Below the pieces are notes generated by a model. That model had not been told where the DNA came from and made no database searches. It worked only from the letters and a program-made list of their open reading frames with translations. A program made the position numbers and the translations under genes. 64,000 nt of DNA from Dechloromonas sp. A34 (GTDB lineage Bacteria; Pseudomonadota; Gammaproteobacteria; Burkholderiales; Rhodocyclaceae), in contig NZ_CP102486.1 of the NCBI RefSeq assembly GCF_026261605.1, positions 4,092,001 through 4,156,000 on the forward strand, in the 5' to 3' direction. This document shows, in pieces, positions 55,709-64,000 of this stretch. How positions within the stretch are numbered: position 1 is the first letter of the stretch; each line of letters starts with the position of its first letter.

Positions 55709-56350
55709 ATGCCGACAACGACCGAGCTCCTTCGCAGCGAATGGCCTGACCGTCCGGAATTTCATGCCATGCCATCGGCCCTGCATAGCGCAGCCGCCTG
55801 GAAGACATTCGGTAAAGAAGCATTGCTGTTCGCCATCGGTGACCAACCCAGATGCATATATTTCGTGGCACAAGGCGAAGCTCGGTTGCGCCGCTATTCG
55901 CCGGAGGGTACGGAAATGGTCATGCAACGCGCCCGAAACGCCTTTCTGGCGGAGGCCAGCCTCGAATCGCCTGCTTACCACTGCGATGGCGTGGCGACAG
56001 AGCCCGTCTTGGCTTTGGCGTTCCCAATGGAGACCTTCAGGATTGCCTTGGCCGAATGTCCGGGGTTTCGTGCCAGTTGGGTCTCGCATCTCCTGCACGA
56101 AGTTCGCCGTGCCCGTGCTCAGGTAGAACGCCAGGGGTTGCGCAATGCGGGGGCCCGCATCCTGCATTATCTGGAAACAGAGTGCCCCTCAGGACAACTG
56201 CGCTTGAACCAAACCCGGAAGGCATGGGCTGCAGACCTGGGGCTCACGCATGAGGCAATGTATCGTGCTCTTGGCCAACTCAGTCGGCAAGGCATTCTGC
56301 GCGTCGATGGGCAACTCATTGAGAAGGTGAACAGGAAAGCAACCACCTAG
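55709..56350 (+). CDS. Crp/Fnr family regulator
   Basis: 213 residues. Cyclic-nucleotide-like effector domain (ALLFAIGDQPRCIYFVAQGEARLRRYS), dimer helix, and C-terminal winged helix (WAADLGLTHEAMYRALGQLSRQGIL). No Fnr-type cysteine cluster at the N-terminus, so not an obvious iron-sulfur oxygen sensor. Likely regulates the divergent cytochrome gene. Confidence 0.85.
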   Translation: MPTTTELLRSEWPDRPEFHAMPSALHSAAAWKTFGKEALLFAIGDQPRCIYFVAQGEARLRRYSPEGTEMVMQRARNAFLAEASLESPAYHCDGVATEPVLALAFPMETFRIALAECPGFRASWVSHLLHEVRRARAQVERQGLRNAGARILHYLETECPSGQLRLNQTRKAWAADLGLTHEAMYRALGQLSRQGILRVDGQLIEKVNRKATT

Positions 56351-56385
56351 CCGCAGCCACAAAGGAGCAGGGGGCAGTTTACATA

Positions 56386-56407
56386 CAATCTAATAATCGT
56401 TAGATTG
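56386..56407. promoter_or_regulatory. palindromic operator of the ArsR-rhodanese operon
   Basis: CAATCTAA-TAATCG-TTAGATTG, a perfect 8-bp inverted repeat with a 6-bp spacer, ends 5 nt before the ArsR-family start codon. Size and AT-rich form suit an ArsR/SmtB dimer operator, implying autoregulation. Confidence 0.8.
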
Positions 56408-56412
56408 ACGAT

Positions 56413-57072
56413 ATGAAATCGACCATCACCAAGTCCTACCTCTACGAACACGTCGCCCGCATCGGCAAGGCGATTTCCAGCCCCAAGCGTTTGGAACTCA
56501 TCGAACTCCTCGCACAAGGCGAAAAGACCGTCGAGACCCTTGCCGAACAGGCCCGCATCGACATGCGACTGGCCAGCGCCCATCTTCGTTCCCTGCGTGA
56601 AGCCCGCCTGGTCGAAACCCGCCGCGATGGCAAGTTCATCCATTACCGCTTGAGCGGCCCAGATGTCGCCCAGTTGTGGGTCAATGTTCGAGAAGTGGCC
56701 GAGGAGCACCTCATCGAACTGCGCGTGGCGCTCGACCAGATGGCCGCCTCGCCTGATGCACTGTCATCCGAGAGCCGCGAGTCCCTGCTGGCCAAAGCCC
56801 GCAGTGGCGACATCGTGGTCATCGACGTTCGCCCCGAAGCGGAATACGTCGCTGGTCATCTCCCGTTTGCCCGTTCGCTGCCGCTGGCTGAGCTGGAAAA
56901 GCGTCTTGCCGACCTGCCGCCCGGCAAGGAAATCGTCGCCTACTGCCGTGGCCCGTTCTGTCTGATGTCCGACGAAGCCGTGAAGCTACTGCGCCAGCGC
57001 GGCTACACCGCTCACAAGATTACCGATGGTGTCAGCGAATGGCGTGCCGGCGGCTTGCCCATCGAGGATTGA
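56413..57072 (+). CDS. ArsR-type regulator fused to rhodanese domain
   Basis: 219 residues. N-terminal winged helix (GKAISSPKRLELIELLAQGEKTVETLAE, DMRLASAHLRSLREARLV) and C-terminal rhodanese (VVIDVRPEAEYVAGHLP, active-site Cys in YCRGPFCLMS). Such fusions sense sulfane sulfur or redox state and repress sulfur-stress genes. Heads an operon with periplasmic protein, DsrE, rhodanese and methyltransferase. Confidence 0.93.
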   Translation: MKSTITKSYLYEHVARIGKAISSPKRLELIELLAQGEKTVETLAEQARIDMRLASAHLRSLREARLVETRRDGKFIHYRLSGPDVAQLWVNVREVAEEHLIELRVALDQMAASPDALSSESRESLLAKARSGDIVVIDVRPEAEYVAGHLPFARSLPLAELEKRLADLPPGKEIVAYCRGPFCLMSDEAVKLLRQRGYTAHKITDGVSEWRAGGLPIED

Positions 57073-57101
57073 AGTCAAAACCACAACAGAGGAGACAACT
57101 C

Positions 57102-57542
57102 GTGAAGCATCTATCCCTACTCGCCTTGTGCTGTACCCTGGCCTTGTCGGCACTGGCGGCCGATGTGTCGATGGCCGTACCGGGCGCCCAAACCGCCAAC
57201 GGTCAGAAGGTTCTGACCTTCATCGCCAAGGACCCACCGGGTCAGCGCTGCAACGGCAACCTCCAGGTCGCCGCTGAAATTGCCAACACATACCGGGTAC
57301 CCATCCAGTTGCTGCCGTCCACGCTGGCGTCCGGACTGCCAGCTCCTGCCGTCTTCTACGGCACTCAGCTCATCGTTGCGGACGGCAAGGATTTCAACGG
57401 CGCCGCCAGCTACCAAATCGTCGCCGACGTTCTCGACCTGGAAAGCGTGCCGAAGCAAGCCAAGTCGGGGCTGCTCTTCCAGGACGGCGTGCGCAAGGAT
57501 TTCGACGCCCTGAAGGCCACCATCAAAGCCGGGGGCAAATAG
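57102..57542 (+). CDS. exported protein of the sulfur-type operon
   Basis: 146 residues from a GTG at 57102 with GAGGAG upstream. Signal peptide about 1-20 (SLLALCCTLALSALAADV). The mature part has a single Cys (QRCNGNL) and GLPAPAVFYGTQLIVADGKDF, reminiscent of thioredoxin-like folds but without CxxC. Function not recognised. Confidence 0.75.
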   Translation: MKHLSLLALCCTLALSALAADVSMAVPGAQTANGQKVLTFIAKDPPGQRCNGNLQVAAEIANTYRVPIQLLPSTLASGLPAPAVFYGTQLIVADGKDFNGAASYQIVADVLDLESVPKQAKSGLLFQDGVRKDFDALKATIKAGGK

Positions 57543-57570
57543 CATTCTCAACAACAATAGGGAGCCCAGC

Positions 57571-57912
57571 ATGAACACCTTGTTCATCCTCAACGATAGC
57601 CCGTATGGCACGGAACGTAGCTACAACGCCCTGCGCCTCGCGCGCGCCCTCAGCAAGTTGGAAGGCGAGACGGTACGTGTCTTCCTGATGGGCGATGCAG
57701 TGACCTGTGCCAAGAGTGGCCAAAAAGTGCCAGATGGCTACTACAACGCTGGGGACATGGTGCGCATAGTCGGTGGTGAGGTTGGTCTCTGCGGAACCTG
57801 CATGGACGCCCGCGGCATGGGCGCTGACCAGGTGGTCGAGGGCGCTCGTCGTAGCACCCTGAAGGAACTAGCCGAATGGACGGCGGTAGCCGACAAGGTT
57901 CTGGTGTTCTGA
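57571..57912 (+). CDS. DsrE/DsrF-like sulfur-carrier protein
   Basis: 113 residues. DsrE fold with FILNDSPYGTERSYNALRLA, FLMGDAVTCAKSG and EVGLCGTCMDARG; the Cys of GLCGTC is the expected sulfur-carrying residue. DsrE-like proteins pass persulfide sulfur. Soluble and cytosolic. Confidence 0.9.
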   Translation: MNTLFILNDSPYGTERSYNALRLARALSKLEGETVRVFLMGDAVTCAKSGQKVPDGYYNAGDMVRIVGGEVGLCGTCMDARGMGADQVVEGARRSTLKELAEWTAVADKVLVF

Positions 57913-57950
57913 TTTCCCAACGCAATACAACAATCCCAACAGGAGACAAG

Positions 57951-58403
57951 ATGTCATTAAAACTGATGTGCGCTGCTGCGCTGGCGCTCGCCGTGGTCAC
58001 AGCACCGGCTATGGCCAACGAGGAAGCCGTCAAGGCCATGGAAGAGTATCTGGACTTCGTCGACTACGGCGGCGCCACCATCTTCCCGGAGCAGATTCCC
58101 AAGGAGGACTGGAAGCGGTTCTACGTCATCGATGCACGGGATAAAGACCAGTACACCAAGGAACACATTCCCGGGGCCGTGAATATCGAATGGCGCCAGG
58201 TGCTGGCCAAGCGGACCAGCATTCCGAAGGACAAGCCGGTCCTCATCTACTGCAATACGGGCAGTCTGTCTGCGCAGGCTGGCTTCGCGCTGCGCATCGC
58301 CGGTTACGACAACCTGCGCATTCTTCAAGGCGGCTTTGCCGAGTGGAAGGCCAAGGGCGGGCTGGACGCCGCCGCCAAGGCGACAGGTCAGGCAAAGCAC
58401 TGA
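57951..58403 (+). CDS. exported rhodanese-like protein
   Basis: 150 residues from the ATG at 57951 with AGGAG upstream. Signal peptide at 1-22 (AALALAVVTAPAMA). Rhodanese domain with FYVIDARDKDQYTKEHIPGAVN and active-site Cys in LIYCNTGS. Probably a periplasmic sulfurtransferase. Confidence 0.92.
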   Translation: MSLKLMCAAALALAVVTAPAMANEEAVKAMEEYLDFVDYGGATIFPEQIPKEDWKRFYVIDARDKDQYTKEHIPGAVNIEWRQVLAKRTSIPKDKPVLIYCNTGSLSAQAGFALRIAGYDNLRILQGGFAEWKAKGGLDAAAKATGQAKH

Positions 58404-58411
58404 GGACAGCC

Positions 58412-59008
58412 ATGAAAGGACGCGAAAGCGGCATGCCGGACGAGGCCTACTGGGCCTCGTTTTTTGACCCGGAGGGTATTCTCGACCACCTTCTGGTCAA
58501 CGGAAGCGACTGTTACCACCTGGTCGAATTCGGTTGTGGCTACGGGACTTTCACCCTGCCGGCGGCGAACCGTACGCGCGGGCTGGTCACGGCACTCGAC
58601 ATCGAGCCGGAGATGGTGAGTTTGGTAGAACAGCGTGCCCATGAAACGGGTCTATCCAATGTTCGGGCAGTGCTACGCGATTTCGTGGCGCAAGGCACCG
58701 GCCTCGCGGATGGCTCGCAGGGGCATGCCATGGTGTTCAACTTGCTGCACCTTGAAGACCCGCTAACCCTGTTGCGTGAGGCCTATCGAGCCCTTCAGCC
58801 GGGCGGCATCTTATCGGTGATTCACTGGCGTAGTGACATCGAAACCCCGCGCGGACCACCGCTGGCCATACGTCCTCGTCCAGAGCAGTGTGCAACATGG
58901 CTAGCTGATGCTGGATTTGACTCGGTGACGTATGTCGACCTTGGACGGGCTGCTCCGTTCCACTTCGGAATTTTGGCTAGAAGGAATGCTGAACCACATA
59001 CCATTTGA
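58412..59008 (+). CDS. class I SAM-dependent methyltransferase
   Basis: 198 residues from the ATG at 58412. SAM-binding VEFGCGYGTFTLPAA, acidic LDIEPEM, motif VFNLLHLEDP, and YRALQPGGILSVIHW typify the class. Substrate unknown. Last gene of the ArsR-rhodanese operon, ending at the terminator at 59013. Confidence 0.88.
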   Translation: MKGRESGMPDEAYWASFFDPEGILDHLLVNGSDCYHLVEFGCGYGTFTLPAANRTRGLVTALDIEPEMVSLVEQRAHETGLSNVRAVLRDFVAQGTGLADGSQGHAMVFNLLHLEDPLTLLREAYRALQPGGILSVIHWRSDIETPRGPPLAIRPRPEQCATWLADAGFDSVTYVDLGRAAPFHFGILARRNAEPHTI

Positions 59009-59012
59009 TACA

Positions 59013-59045
59013 GGGCATCAGAATTTTTTTGCTGATGCCCCTTTC
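59013..59045. terminator. intrinsic terminator, converging genes
   Basis: A 9-bp perfect stem GGGCATCAG / CTGATGCCC (59013-59021, 59032-59040) with a T-rich loop. Ends the methyltransferase transcript and probably also the minus-strand gene at 59057. Confidence 0.75.
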
Positions 59046-59056
59046 GTCATTGGAGT

Positions 59057-59401
59057 TTAGCGGCCTCTACCTCCACCACCCATGCCGCCTCCCATTCCAC
59101 CACCCATCCCGCCACCGGGTCCCATACCCTGACGCATGCCGGAGCCTTGGGCAGGCGGCGTATCCGGCAAGGTAACGCCACGCTCTTTCGCACGCAGTTG
59201 CATCTGCTCATGATGCTCCAAACGAACTTGTTCGCGCTCTTGGGCCGTTTTTGCGGCATTCATTTTCGTGCGATGTTCCATCCGCTCTTGGTTCGTCATC
59301 ATTTGGCTACCGTAAATGGGCTCACCGGCGGCGACAGCACCAGAACTCATTAAGGCTAGAGCGATGGCAGACAACATGATTTTTACGGTGTTCTTGGTCA
59401 T
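59057..59401 (-). CDS. small exported protein with Gly/Met-rich tail
   Basis: 114 residues from the ATG at 59401. Signal peptide at about 1-25 (MLSAIALALMSSGAVAAGE), a charged helical middle (QERMEHRTKMNAAKTAQERE) and a C-terminal GGGMGGGMGGG tail. The Met-rich tail and His content might bind metal; no family assigned. Confidence 0.7.
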   Translation of the reverse strand: MTKNTVKIMLSAIALALMSSGAVAAGEPIYGSQMMTNQERMEHRTKMNAAKTAQEREQVRLEHHEQMQLRAKERGVTLPDTPPAQGSGMRQGMGPGGGMGGGMGGGMGGGGRGR

Positions 59402-59580
59402 TTTTCTCTCCCAATCAAACAAAAGCAACTCAAAGCAACGACTGAGTTTGAAGCCCTACAGCATGCTTTCTCCAAACCTTCAATTCAGTTATAGCCCCGA
59501 TTTTCAGAAAAACTGATGCAGCAACAAATACTTGCAATTGGAACAAGCAATATTAGACAAATCTAAAATTGCTGGCCTAT

Positions 59581-59608
59581 ACTTGTAAGTAACTTATTAC
59601 TTGTAAGT
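59581..59608. promoter_or_regulatory. direct repeats before the TetR gene
   Basis: ACTTGTAAGT at 59581-59590 and 59599-59608, separated by 8 bp, with an internal AAGTAA/TTACTT inverted repeat. They end 4 nt before the TetR start codon, so are a likely operator for autorepression. The gap 59402-59580 shows no gene. Confidence 0.6.
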
Positions 59609-59612
59609 CGCC

Positions 59613-60218
59613 ATGCCTATCAAGCAACGTCAATCTACGGAGTCTCGCCAGGCAGAAATCATCGCCACCATGGTTCGGCTCTCAGCCGAGCGCAGCCCCG
59701 CAGACATCACAACTACGGACATCGCCAAGGCCATGAGGGTGACTCAAGGTGCCCTGTTTCGGCACTTCGCCACCAAGGAAGCCATCCGCCTTGCCGTTAT
59801 TGAGTGGATAGAAGAACATTTGATGTGCGAACTCCTGGCAGCCAAGGACAGCGCGCCAAACGCATTAACCGCTCTCAAGGCCATGTTCATGGCTCACGTT
59901 GGTTTTGCCAAAGCCCACCCTGGCGCCCCTCGTCTGATTTTTGGTGAGCTTCAACAACCCGCAGAATCCCCAGTCAAGCAGCGGGTTCAGCAAATCATGC
60001 AGCGCTATAGACTAACTCTGGCTCAAACCCTAGCTGCGGCAATTGAGGCAAAGCTGGTTCGCGCCGATGTCGATTGCCCATCAGCAGCAGCCCTGTTCCT
60101 TGGGGCCATTCAAGGCCTGGTCATTCAATCCATGCTGAGCGGAAGCACTGAACAGATGGAGCAACAGGCGGTCGGCATTCTGGACCTTTATCTTGCTGCC
60201 CTCGGGGTCAAATCATGA
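59613..60218 (+). CDS. TetR family repressor
   Basis: 201 residues. N-terminal HTH with ITTTDIAKAMRVTQGALFRHFATKEAI. First gene of a four-gene export operon; its stop overlaps the next ATG (ATGA). Likely represses the operon through the repeats just upstream; inducer unknown. Confidence 0.92.
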   Translation: MPIKQRQSTESRQAEIIATMVRLSAERSPADITTTDIAKAMRVTQGALFRHFATKEAIRLAVIEWIEEHLMCELLAAKDSAPNALTALKAMFMAHVGFAKAHPGAPRLIFGELQQPAESPVKQRVQQIMQRYRLTLAQTLAAAIEAKLVRADVDCPSAAALFLGAIQGLVIQSMLSGSTEQMEQQAVGILDLYLAALGVKS

Positions 60219-61405
60219 GGCTCAATAATTTTTTCAGTCGCAAGTTTGGCTTGGTGGCTTTTGCAGTGCTTCTTCTGGTTGGATTTGGCTTTGTAGTGGC
60301 CCGCTCCGGCCCACTGGCACCAACCAAGGTCACTATCACTCGGGTCGAAACCGGCAGTCTGTCGTCATCGCTGTTCGGCATTGGCACCGTCGAAGCGCGC
60401 CGCAGCTATTTTATTGGACCTACCGCAGCCGGTCGGGTGAAATCAGTGCAGGTTGATGTCGGTGAGCACGTCAAGGCCGGACAACTACTGGCGGAAATCG
60501 ACCCAGTTGACCTGGACGAACGACTTCGTTCCCTTGATGCCTCGTACGCTCGGGCGTCCAGCGCGGTTTTGGCGGCCGAGGCGCAGCGCAAGGATGTTCT
60601 GGCACGCCAATCAGTGGCCAATTTGAATGCCAAACGCTATCGCGACCTCGGCGACAAGCATTTCGTCAGCCCGAGTGCAGTTGAGAGCAAACAACAGGAA
60701 TTGACCTCGGCTCAAGCCGCCGTCGATGCGAGCGAAGCCAACCTGCAAAGCGCCCGCCAGGAAGTCGTCCGCCTGAAGGCTGACCAGGATGGCTTGCGTC
60801 AGCAACGGAATAACCTGCGCTTGGTCGCGCCCATTGACGGCGTGGTGACTAGTCGTGACGCCGAAGCCGGCTCGACTGTAATTGCAGGGCAATCAGTCCT
60901 CAAGTTGATAGCGCCCAACAGTCTCTGGGTTAAAGTTCGACTGGACCAGGGGCGTTCTCGTGGTCTAGCTGCAGAACAAGCCGCAAGTATTGCCCTGCGC
61001 AGTAATCCGGGAACACCTTTAACTGGCAGAGTAGTTCGGATTGAACCGCTCAGTGATAGCGTGACCGAGGAGCGCATCACCCTGGTTGCCTTTGACCAGA
61101 TTCCGGTTGGTCTCAGCATTGGTGAAATGGCCGAGGTGACAGTACAAACAGCCGCCAATCAAACCGGCCTGACACTGCCCAATGCAGCTATCAAACAAAC
61201 TCCTCAAGGCGCTGGCGTATGGAAACTGCACGATGGTAAGCCCGCACTTGTTGCCATCAAACTTGCTAGCAGCAGCTTGGATGGTTTGGTACAGGTGCTG
61301 GACGGCATCAGTTCAGGCGATGAAATCGTCGTCCACAGCGAGCGCGAGTTGTCGGAAGGCGCTCACGTCAAGGTCGTTGAACAACTGGCGGGACAACGCA
61401 AGTGA
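60215..61405 (+). CDS. HlyD-type periplasmic adaptor
   Basis: 396 residues. N-terminal membrane anchor (about 10-30), biotinyl-lipoyl half RVKSVQVDVGEHVKAGQLLAEIDP, long coiled-coil hairpin and GVVTSRDAEAGSTVIAGQSVLKLI. Belongs to the adaptor type that works with FtsX-like ABC transporters (MacA/DevB). Stop overlaps the next GTG. Confidence 0.9.
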   Translation: MRLNNFFSRKFGLVAFAVLLLVGFGFVVARSGPLAPTKVTITRVETGSLSSSLFGIGTVEARRSYFIGPTAAGRVKSVQVDVGEHVKAGQLLAEIDPVDLDERLRSLDASYARASSAVLAAEAQRKDVLARQSVANLNAKRYRDLGDKHFVSPSAVESKQQELTSAQAAVDASEANLQSARQEVVRLKADQDGLRQQRNNLRLVAPIDGVVTSRDAEAGSTVIAGQSVLKLIAPNSLWVKVRLDQGRSRGLAAEQAASIALRSNPGTPLTGRVVRIEPLSDSVTEERITLVAFDQIPVGLSIGEMAEVTVQTAANQTGLTLPNAAIKQTPQGAGVWKLHDGKPALVAIKLASSSLDGLVQVLDGISSGDEIVVHSERELSEGAHVKVVEQLAGQRK

Positions 61406-62595
61406 TAAGCCTGGCCGGTCGAGACATTCTGCATTCCTGGTCGAAGTTCGTACTGACAGGCATTGGCCTTGGCTTGCTGATTGGCGTGACCTTGACCATG
61501 GCCGGGGTGTATCGCGGCATGGTCGATGATGCCAAGGCGCTGCTCAACAATAGTGGCGCTGACTTGTGGGTTGTGCAGCAGGACACGCAGGGGCCGTATG
61601 CAGAGTCGTCGAGCATCCATGATGACGTGTACCGCTCATTACTTAGCCTGCCGGGCGTGGCTCGCGCCGCCAACGTGACATATCTGACCATGCAAGTTCG
61701 TCTGAACAATACCGATGTTCGGGCCATGGTCGTGGGCTTCGAGCCAGGGCAGCCGGGAGAGCCGGGGTATTTGGTGGCTGGTCGCCACATCACCCGTAAC
61801 CATTACGAGGCCGTAGCCGACGTTAAAACCGGATTCCAGTTGGGTGACACCATTCGAATTCGTCGGCATGACTATCGAGTCGTTGGTTTAACCCAGCGCA
61901 TGGTTTCGTCCGGTGGCGACCCGATGGTTTTCATACCGCTGAAGGATGCTCAGGAGGCCCAGTTTCTTAAGGACAACGATGCCATCCTCAATGAGCGGGC
62001 AAGGACTGCAGCCAATCCCTCGTTGAATCGCCCGGGCGTACCGGGGCTGCTTGAGGCCGTTCAGGCATCGCAAAACGCCAACCGAAATGTGAATGCCGTG
62101 CTGGTTCAAGTGTCATCCGACAGACCGCCCGACATGGTCGCAAACGAAGTCAGACGCTGGAAACACCTGCAGGCCTACACCCGCTTACAGATGGAGGACA
62201 TCCTGGTCGCCAAGCTGATTGCCACCTCCGCAAAGCAAATTGGGATGTTTCTGGTCATTCTGGCGGTGGTCAGTGCAGCCATCGTTGCTTTCATTATTTA
62301 CACGATGACCTTGGGCAAGATTCGTGAGATTGCCGTGCTGAAGTTAATAGGCACGCGCAACCGGACCATTGCCGGAATGATTCTTCAGCAGGCAATGGGC
62401 CTCGGGCTTATTGGGTTTCTGGTCGGCAAGACTTCGGCAACGGTATGGGCGCCCTTTTTCCCGAAATATGTGCTTCTCGAACCAGGCGATGCGCTACGAG
62501 GCTTTGTTGTGGTGATGGTCATTTGTGCGCTGGCCAGCACCCTGGCGATTCGGACCGCCCTGCGCGTTGACCCGGCTACGGCCATTGGAGGGTGA
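61402..62595 (+). CDS. FtsX-like ABC transporter permease (DevC type)
   Basis: 397 residues from a GTG at 61402. Membrane segment near the N-terminus (about 15-35), a large periplasmic domain, then three membrane segments from about 270. IREIAVLKLIGTRNRTI is the FtsX/MacB coupling motif. Works with the adaptor before and the ATPase after it. Confidence 0.9.
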   Translation: MISLAGRDILHSWSKFVLTGIGLGLLIGVTLTMAGVYRGMVDDAKALLNNSGADLWVVQQDTQGPYAESSSIHDDVYRSLLSLPGVARAANVTYLTMQVRLNNTDVRAMVVGFEPGQPGEPGYLVAGRHITRNHYEAVADVKTGFQLGDTIRIRRHDYRVVGLTQRMVSSGGDPMVFIPLKDAQEAQFLKDNDAILNERARTAANPSLNRPGVPGLLEAVQASQNANRNVNAVLVQVSSDRPPDMVANEVRRWKHLQAYTRLQMEDILVAKLIATSAKQIGMFLVILAVVSAAIVAFIIYTMTLGKIREIAVLKLIGTRNRTIAGMILQQAMGLGLIGFLVGKTSATVWAPFFPKYVLLEPGDALRGFVVVMVICALASTLAIRTALRVDPATAIGG

Positions 62596-62596
62596 T

Positions 62597-63301
62597 ATGA
62601 AGGGCTTCGGGATTCATATCGAAGGCTTGAGCAAGCGTTATGGTGAGGGCGATACCGCCGTCGACGCCCTGAAAGACGTCAATATGACCGTCGCCCCCGG
62701 GGAGGTGGTTGGATTGATTGGCCCCTCTGGTTCGGGGAAGAGTACCTTGCTCAAATGCCTGGGCGCGGTCATTGAGCCGACGGCGGGCAAGATGACGGTA
62801 GGCGATGAAGTCATCTACGACAATGGCTGGAAAATCCCAGACCTTAGGGCTTTGCGCCGCGACCGGATTGGGTTCGTATTTCAGGCGCCTTACCTTATCC
62901 CCTTCCTCGATGTCACCGACAACGTCGCCTTGTTGCCGATGCTGGCCGGCAAGCCGAATGGAGAAGCTCGCAAGCGGGCAAATGAACTGCTGGAGGCCCT
63001 GGATGTGGGACATCGCGCCAAGGCGCAGCCCTCTCAGCTTTCCGGTGGTGAGCAGCAGCGCGTGGCGATTGCTCGCGCCTTGGCCAATCAACCGCCAGTA
63101 ATTCTGGCGGATGAGCCGACAGCGCCGCTGGATAGCGAACGGGCACTAAGCGTTGTGCGCATTCTCAACGACATGGCTCAGCAGTTTCGAACCGCCATCA
63201 TCGTGGTCACCCACGACGAGAAAATCATTCCCACCTTCAAGCGTATCTACCACATACGGGATGGGAAAACCTATGAAGAGAAAGGACTTGGGGCTGTCTA
63301 A
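62597..63301 (+). CDS. ABC transporter ATP-binding protein (DevA/LolD type)
   Basis: 234 residues. Walker A GPSGSGKST, signature LSGGEQQRVA, Walker B PVILADEP and switch His in VTHDE. The D-loop segment reads TAPLDS where related proteins usually have TANLDS. Cytosolic motor of the export system, 1 nt after the permease stop. Cargo unknown. Confidence 0.93.
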   Translation: MKGFGIHIEGLSKRYGEGDTAVDALKDVNMTVAPGEVVGLIGPSGSGKSTLLKCLGAVIEPTAGKMTVGDEVIYDNGWKIPDLRALRRDRIGFVFQAPYLIPFLDVTDNVALLPMLAGKPNGEARKRANELLEALDVGHRAKAQPSQLSGGEQQRVAIARALANQPPVILADEPTAPLDSERALSVVRILNDMAQQFRTAIIVVTHDEKIIPTFKRIYHIRDGKTYEEKGLGAV

Positions 63302-63354
63302 CCCGAAATCTGATACCTCAGTATTTCAACCATCCACTTAATAGGAGGCGGCGT

Positions 63355-63522
63355 ATGTTTTTTGTACTCATTTTTTTGATTCTGGCGGCTACGACGTCTT
63401 ACATATTCCCTGAGTGGTCTTGGGTCACGGTCTTGCTGGCTTCGTTCGGATGCGTTGCTGCGCTACGGATACTGCTGGCAGTGACATCTCGTTCAGATAA
63501 CGCGTCGAACAAAGCGGAATAG
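63355..63522 (+). CDS. small two-helix membrane protein
   Basis: 55 residues, ATG at 63355 with GGAGG 8 nt upstream. MFFVLIFLILAATTSYIF and WVTVLLASFGCVAALRILLA are two membrane segments; the tail SRSDNASNKAE is polar. Downstream of the ABC operon by 53 nt, possibly part of it. No family recognised. Confidence 0.65.
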   Translation: MFFVLIFLILAATTSYIFPEWSWVTVLLASFGCVAALRILLAVTSRSDNASNKAE

Positions 63523-63699
63523 AGACTGTTTTTTGAATTCCATGCCGTTCAAACGGCTAGTTAGCTACACTTAGGCATATTTCAGCATTCGGCCAATAGC
63601 GGAAACTGGCGACACTAGGATTGAATGGTTGCAACCTGTCTTATTCCAGACCGACCTCACCCACTACAATCACCAGAATACTGAGCTAGAATCCGGCCC

Positions 63700-64000
63700 A
63701 TGCGTCGCATTCTGGCCATCCTTCTCATCTGTCTTCTGCCGCTCCAGCTTTCACTGGCAACGGCTGCAAGCCTGCATGGGCATCTCGATGATTTCGAGGT
63801 CGCCGTGGGATTTCATGCCCACGATGATGAAGGGCACCATGAATTCGCCGAAGTTACGGGAGACGTAGTCGTTCATGGCGACATGCACGCAGACCACGAC
63901 GATGATGGCCATCACGATGGACACTTCCATCACGTCTTCAGCATGCTCGTCTTCGAAGTCCCGCAAAATATTGCCTCACCCGAATTTCGAAGTGAGTTGC
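63700..64000 (+). CDS. His-rich exported protein, CzcI-like, 5' part
   Basis: Open frame from the ATG at 63700 to the window end (100 codons). Signal peptide at about 1-23 (ILLICLLPLQLSLATAA), then clusters HAHDDEGHHE, DMHADHDDDGHHDGHFHH, then FSMLVFEVPQ. The His/Asp clusters suggest binding of zinc, cobalt or similar ions, as in CzcI at the head of czc efflux operons. The continuation is outside the window. Confidence 0.7.
   Translation, partial: MRRILAILLICLLPLQLSLATAASLHGHLDDFEVAVGFHAHDDEGHHEFAEVTGDVVVHGDMHADHDDDGHHDGHFHHVFSMLVFEVPQNIASPEFRSEL

Overview
The window looks like a betaproteobacterial chromosome, most likely a Rhodocyclales member (Dechloromonas/Azonexus-type). This is a judgement from gene content, codon usage and GC, not from a marker tree. 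No tRNA, rRNA or CRISPR array was recognised.

Positions 1-24930 are ordinary core genome. They hold a glutamine amidotransferase tail, yajQ, ppnP, a DUF2788 protein, the arginine genes argG-argF-argD on the minus strand, a ParA-type ATPase, a DUF3579 protein and rpsT. A minor-pilin cluster pilE-pilY1-pilX-pilW-pilV-fimT follows, then ispH-fkpB-lspA-ileS-ribF. This is the same neighbourhood as in Pseudomonas, where the type IV minor pilins follow ribF-ileS-lspA-fkpB-ispH. A moxR/DUF58/DUF4129 operon closes the segment. Two pilin genes (pilX and fimT) carry apparent single-base frameshifts in GC-rich runs.

Positions about 24954 to 48000-48270 have the layout of a Tn7-like transposon. The left end has three direct AATAAAGTC sites resembling Tn7-L TnsB sites and starts 24 nt after the DUF4129 gene. 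About 15 kb of cargo follows, then tnsE-like, tniQ/tnsD, tnsC, tnsB and tnsA as an overlapping operon, with a partial second tnsA outside it. The exact right end could not be fixed. The cargo includes a 5'-nucleotidase, a Bax-inhibitor-like protein, a yccF pseudogene, and a three-gene unit of caspase-fold protease, unknown 481-aa protein and metallo-beta-lactamase-fold hydrolase. It also carries a serine resolvase with a repeat-rich candidate res site, a low-GC DUF2441-like gene, and an IS66 element with a perfect 8-bp target duplication. The caspase unit is the best candidate for an undescribed conflict or cell-death system.

Positions 48271-55000 hold DNA-damage and nucleic-acid genes: a LexA-boxed operon (zinc ribbon, umuD, umuC), an SRAP/YedK protein, a secreted thermonuclease, a HIT-HNH pair and a ScoMcrA/DUF3883-like putative restriction protein.

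Positions 55142-64000 hold a c'-like cytochrome divergent from a Crp/Fnr regulator. Next is an ArsR-rhodanese regulator with a perfect palindromic operator and its sulfur-type operon (periplasmic protein, DsrE, rhodanese, methyltransferase). The window ends with a TetR-HlyD-FtsX-ATPase export operon, a small membrane protein and the start of a His-rich exported protein of CzcI type.
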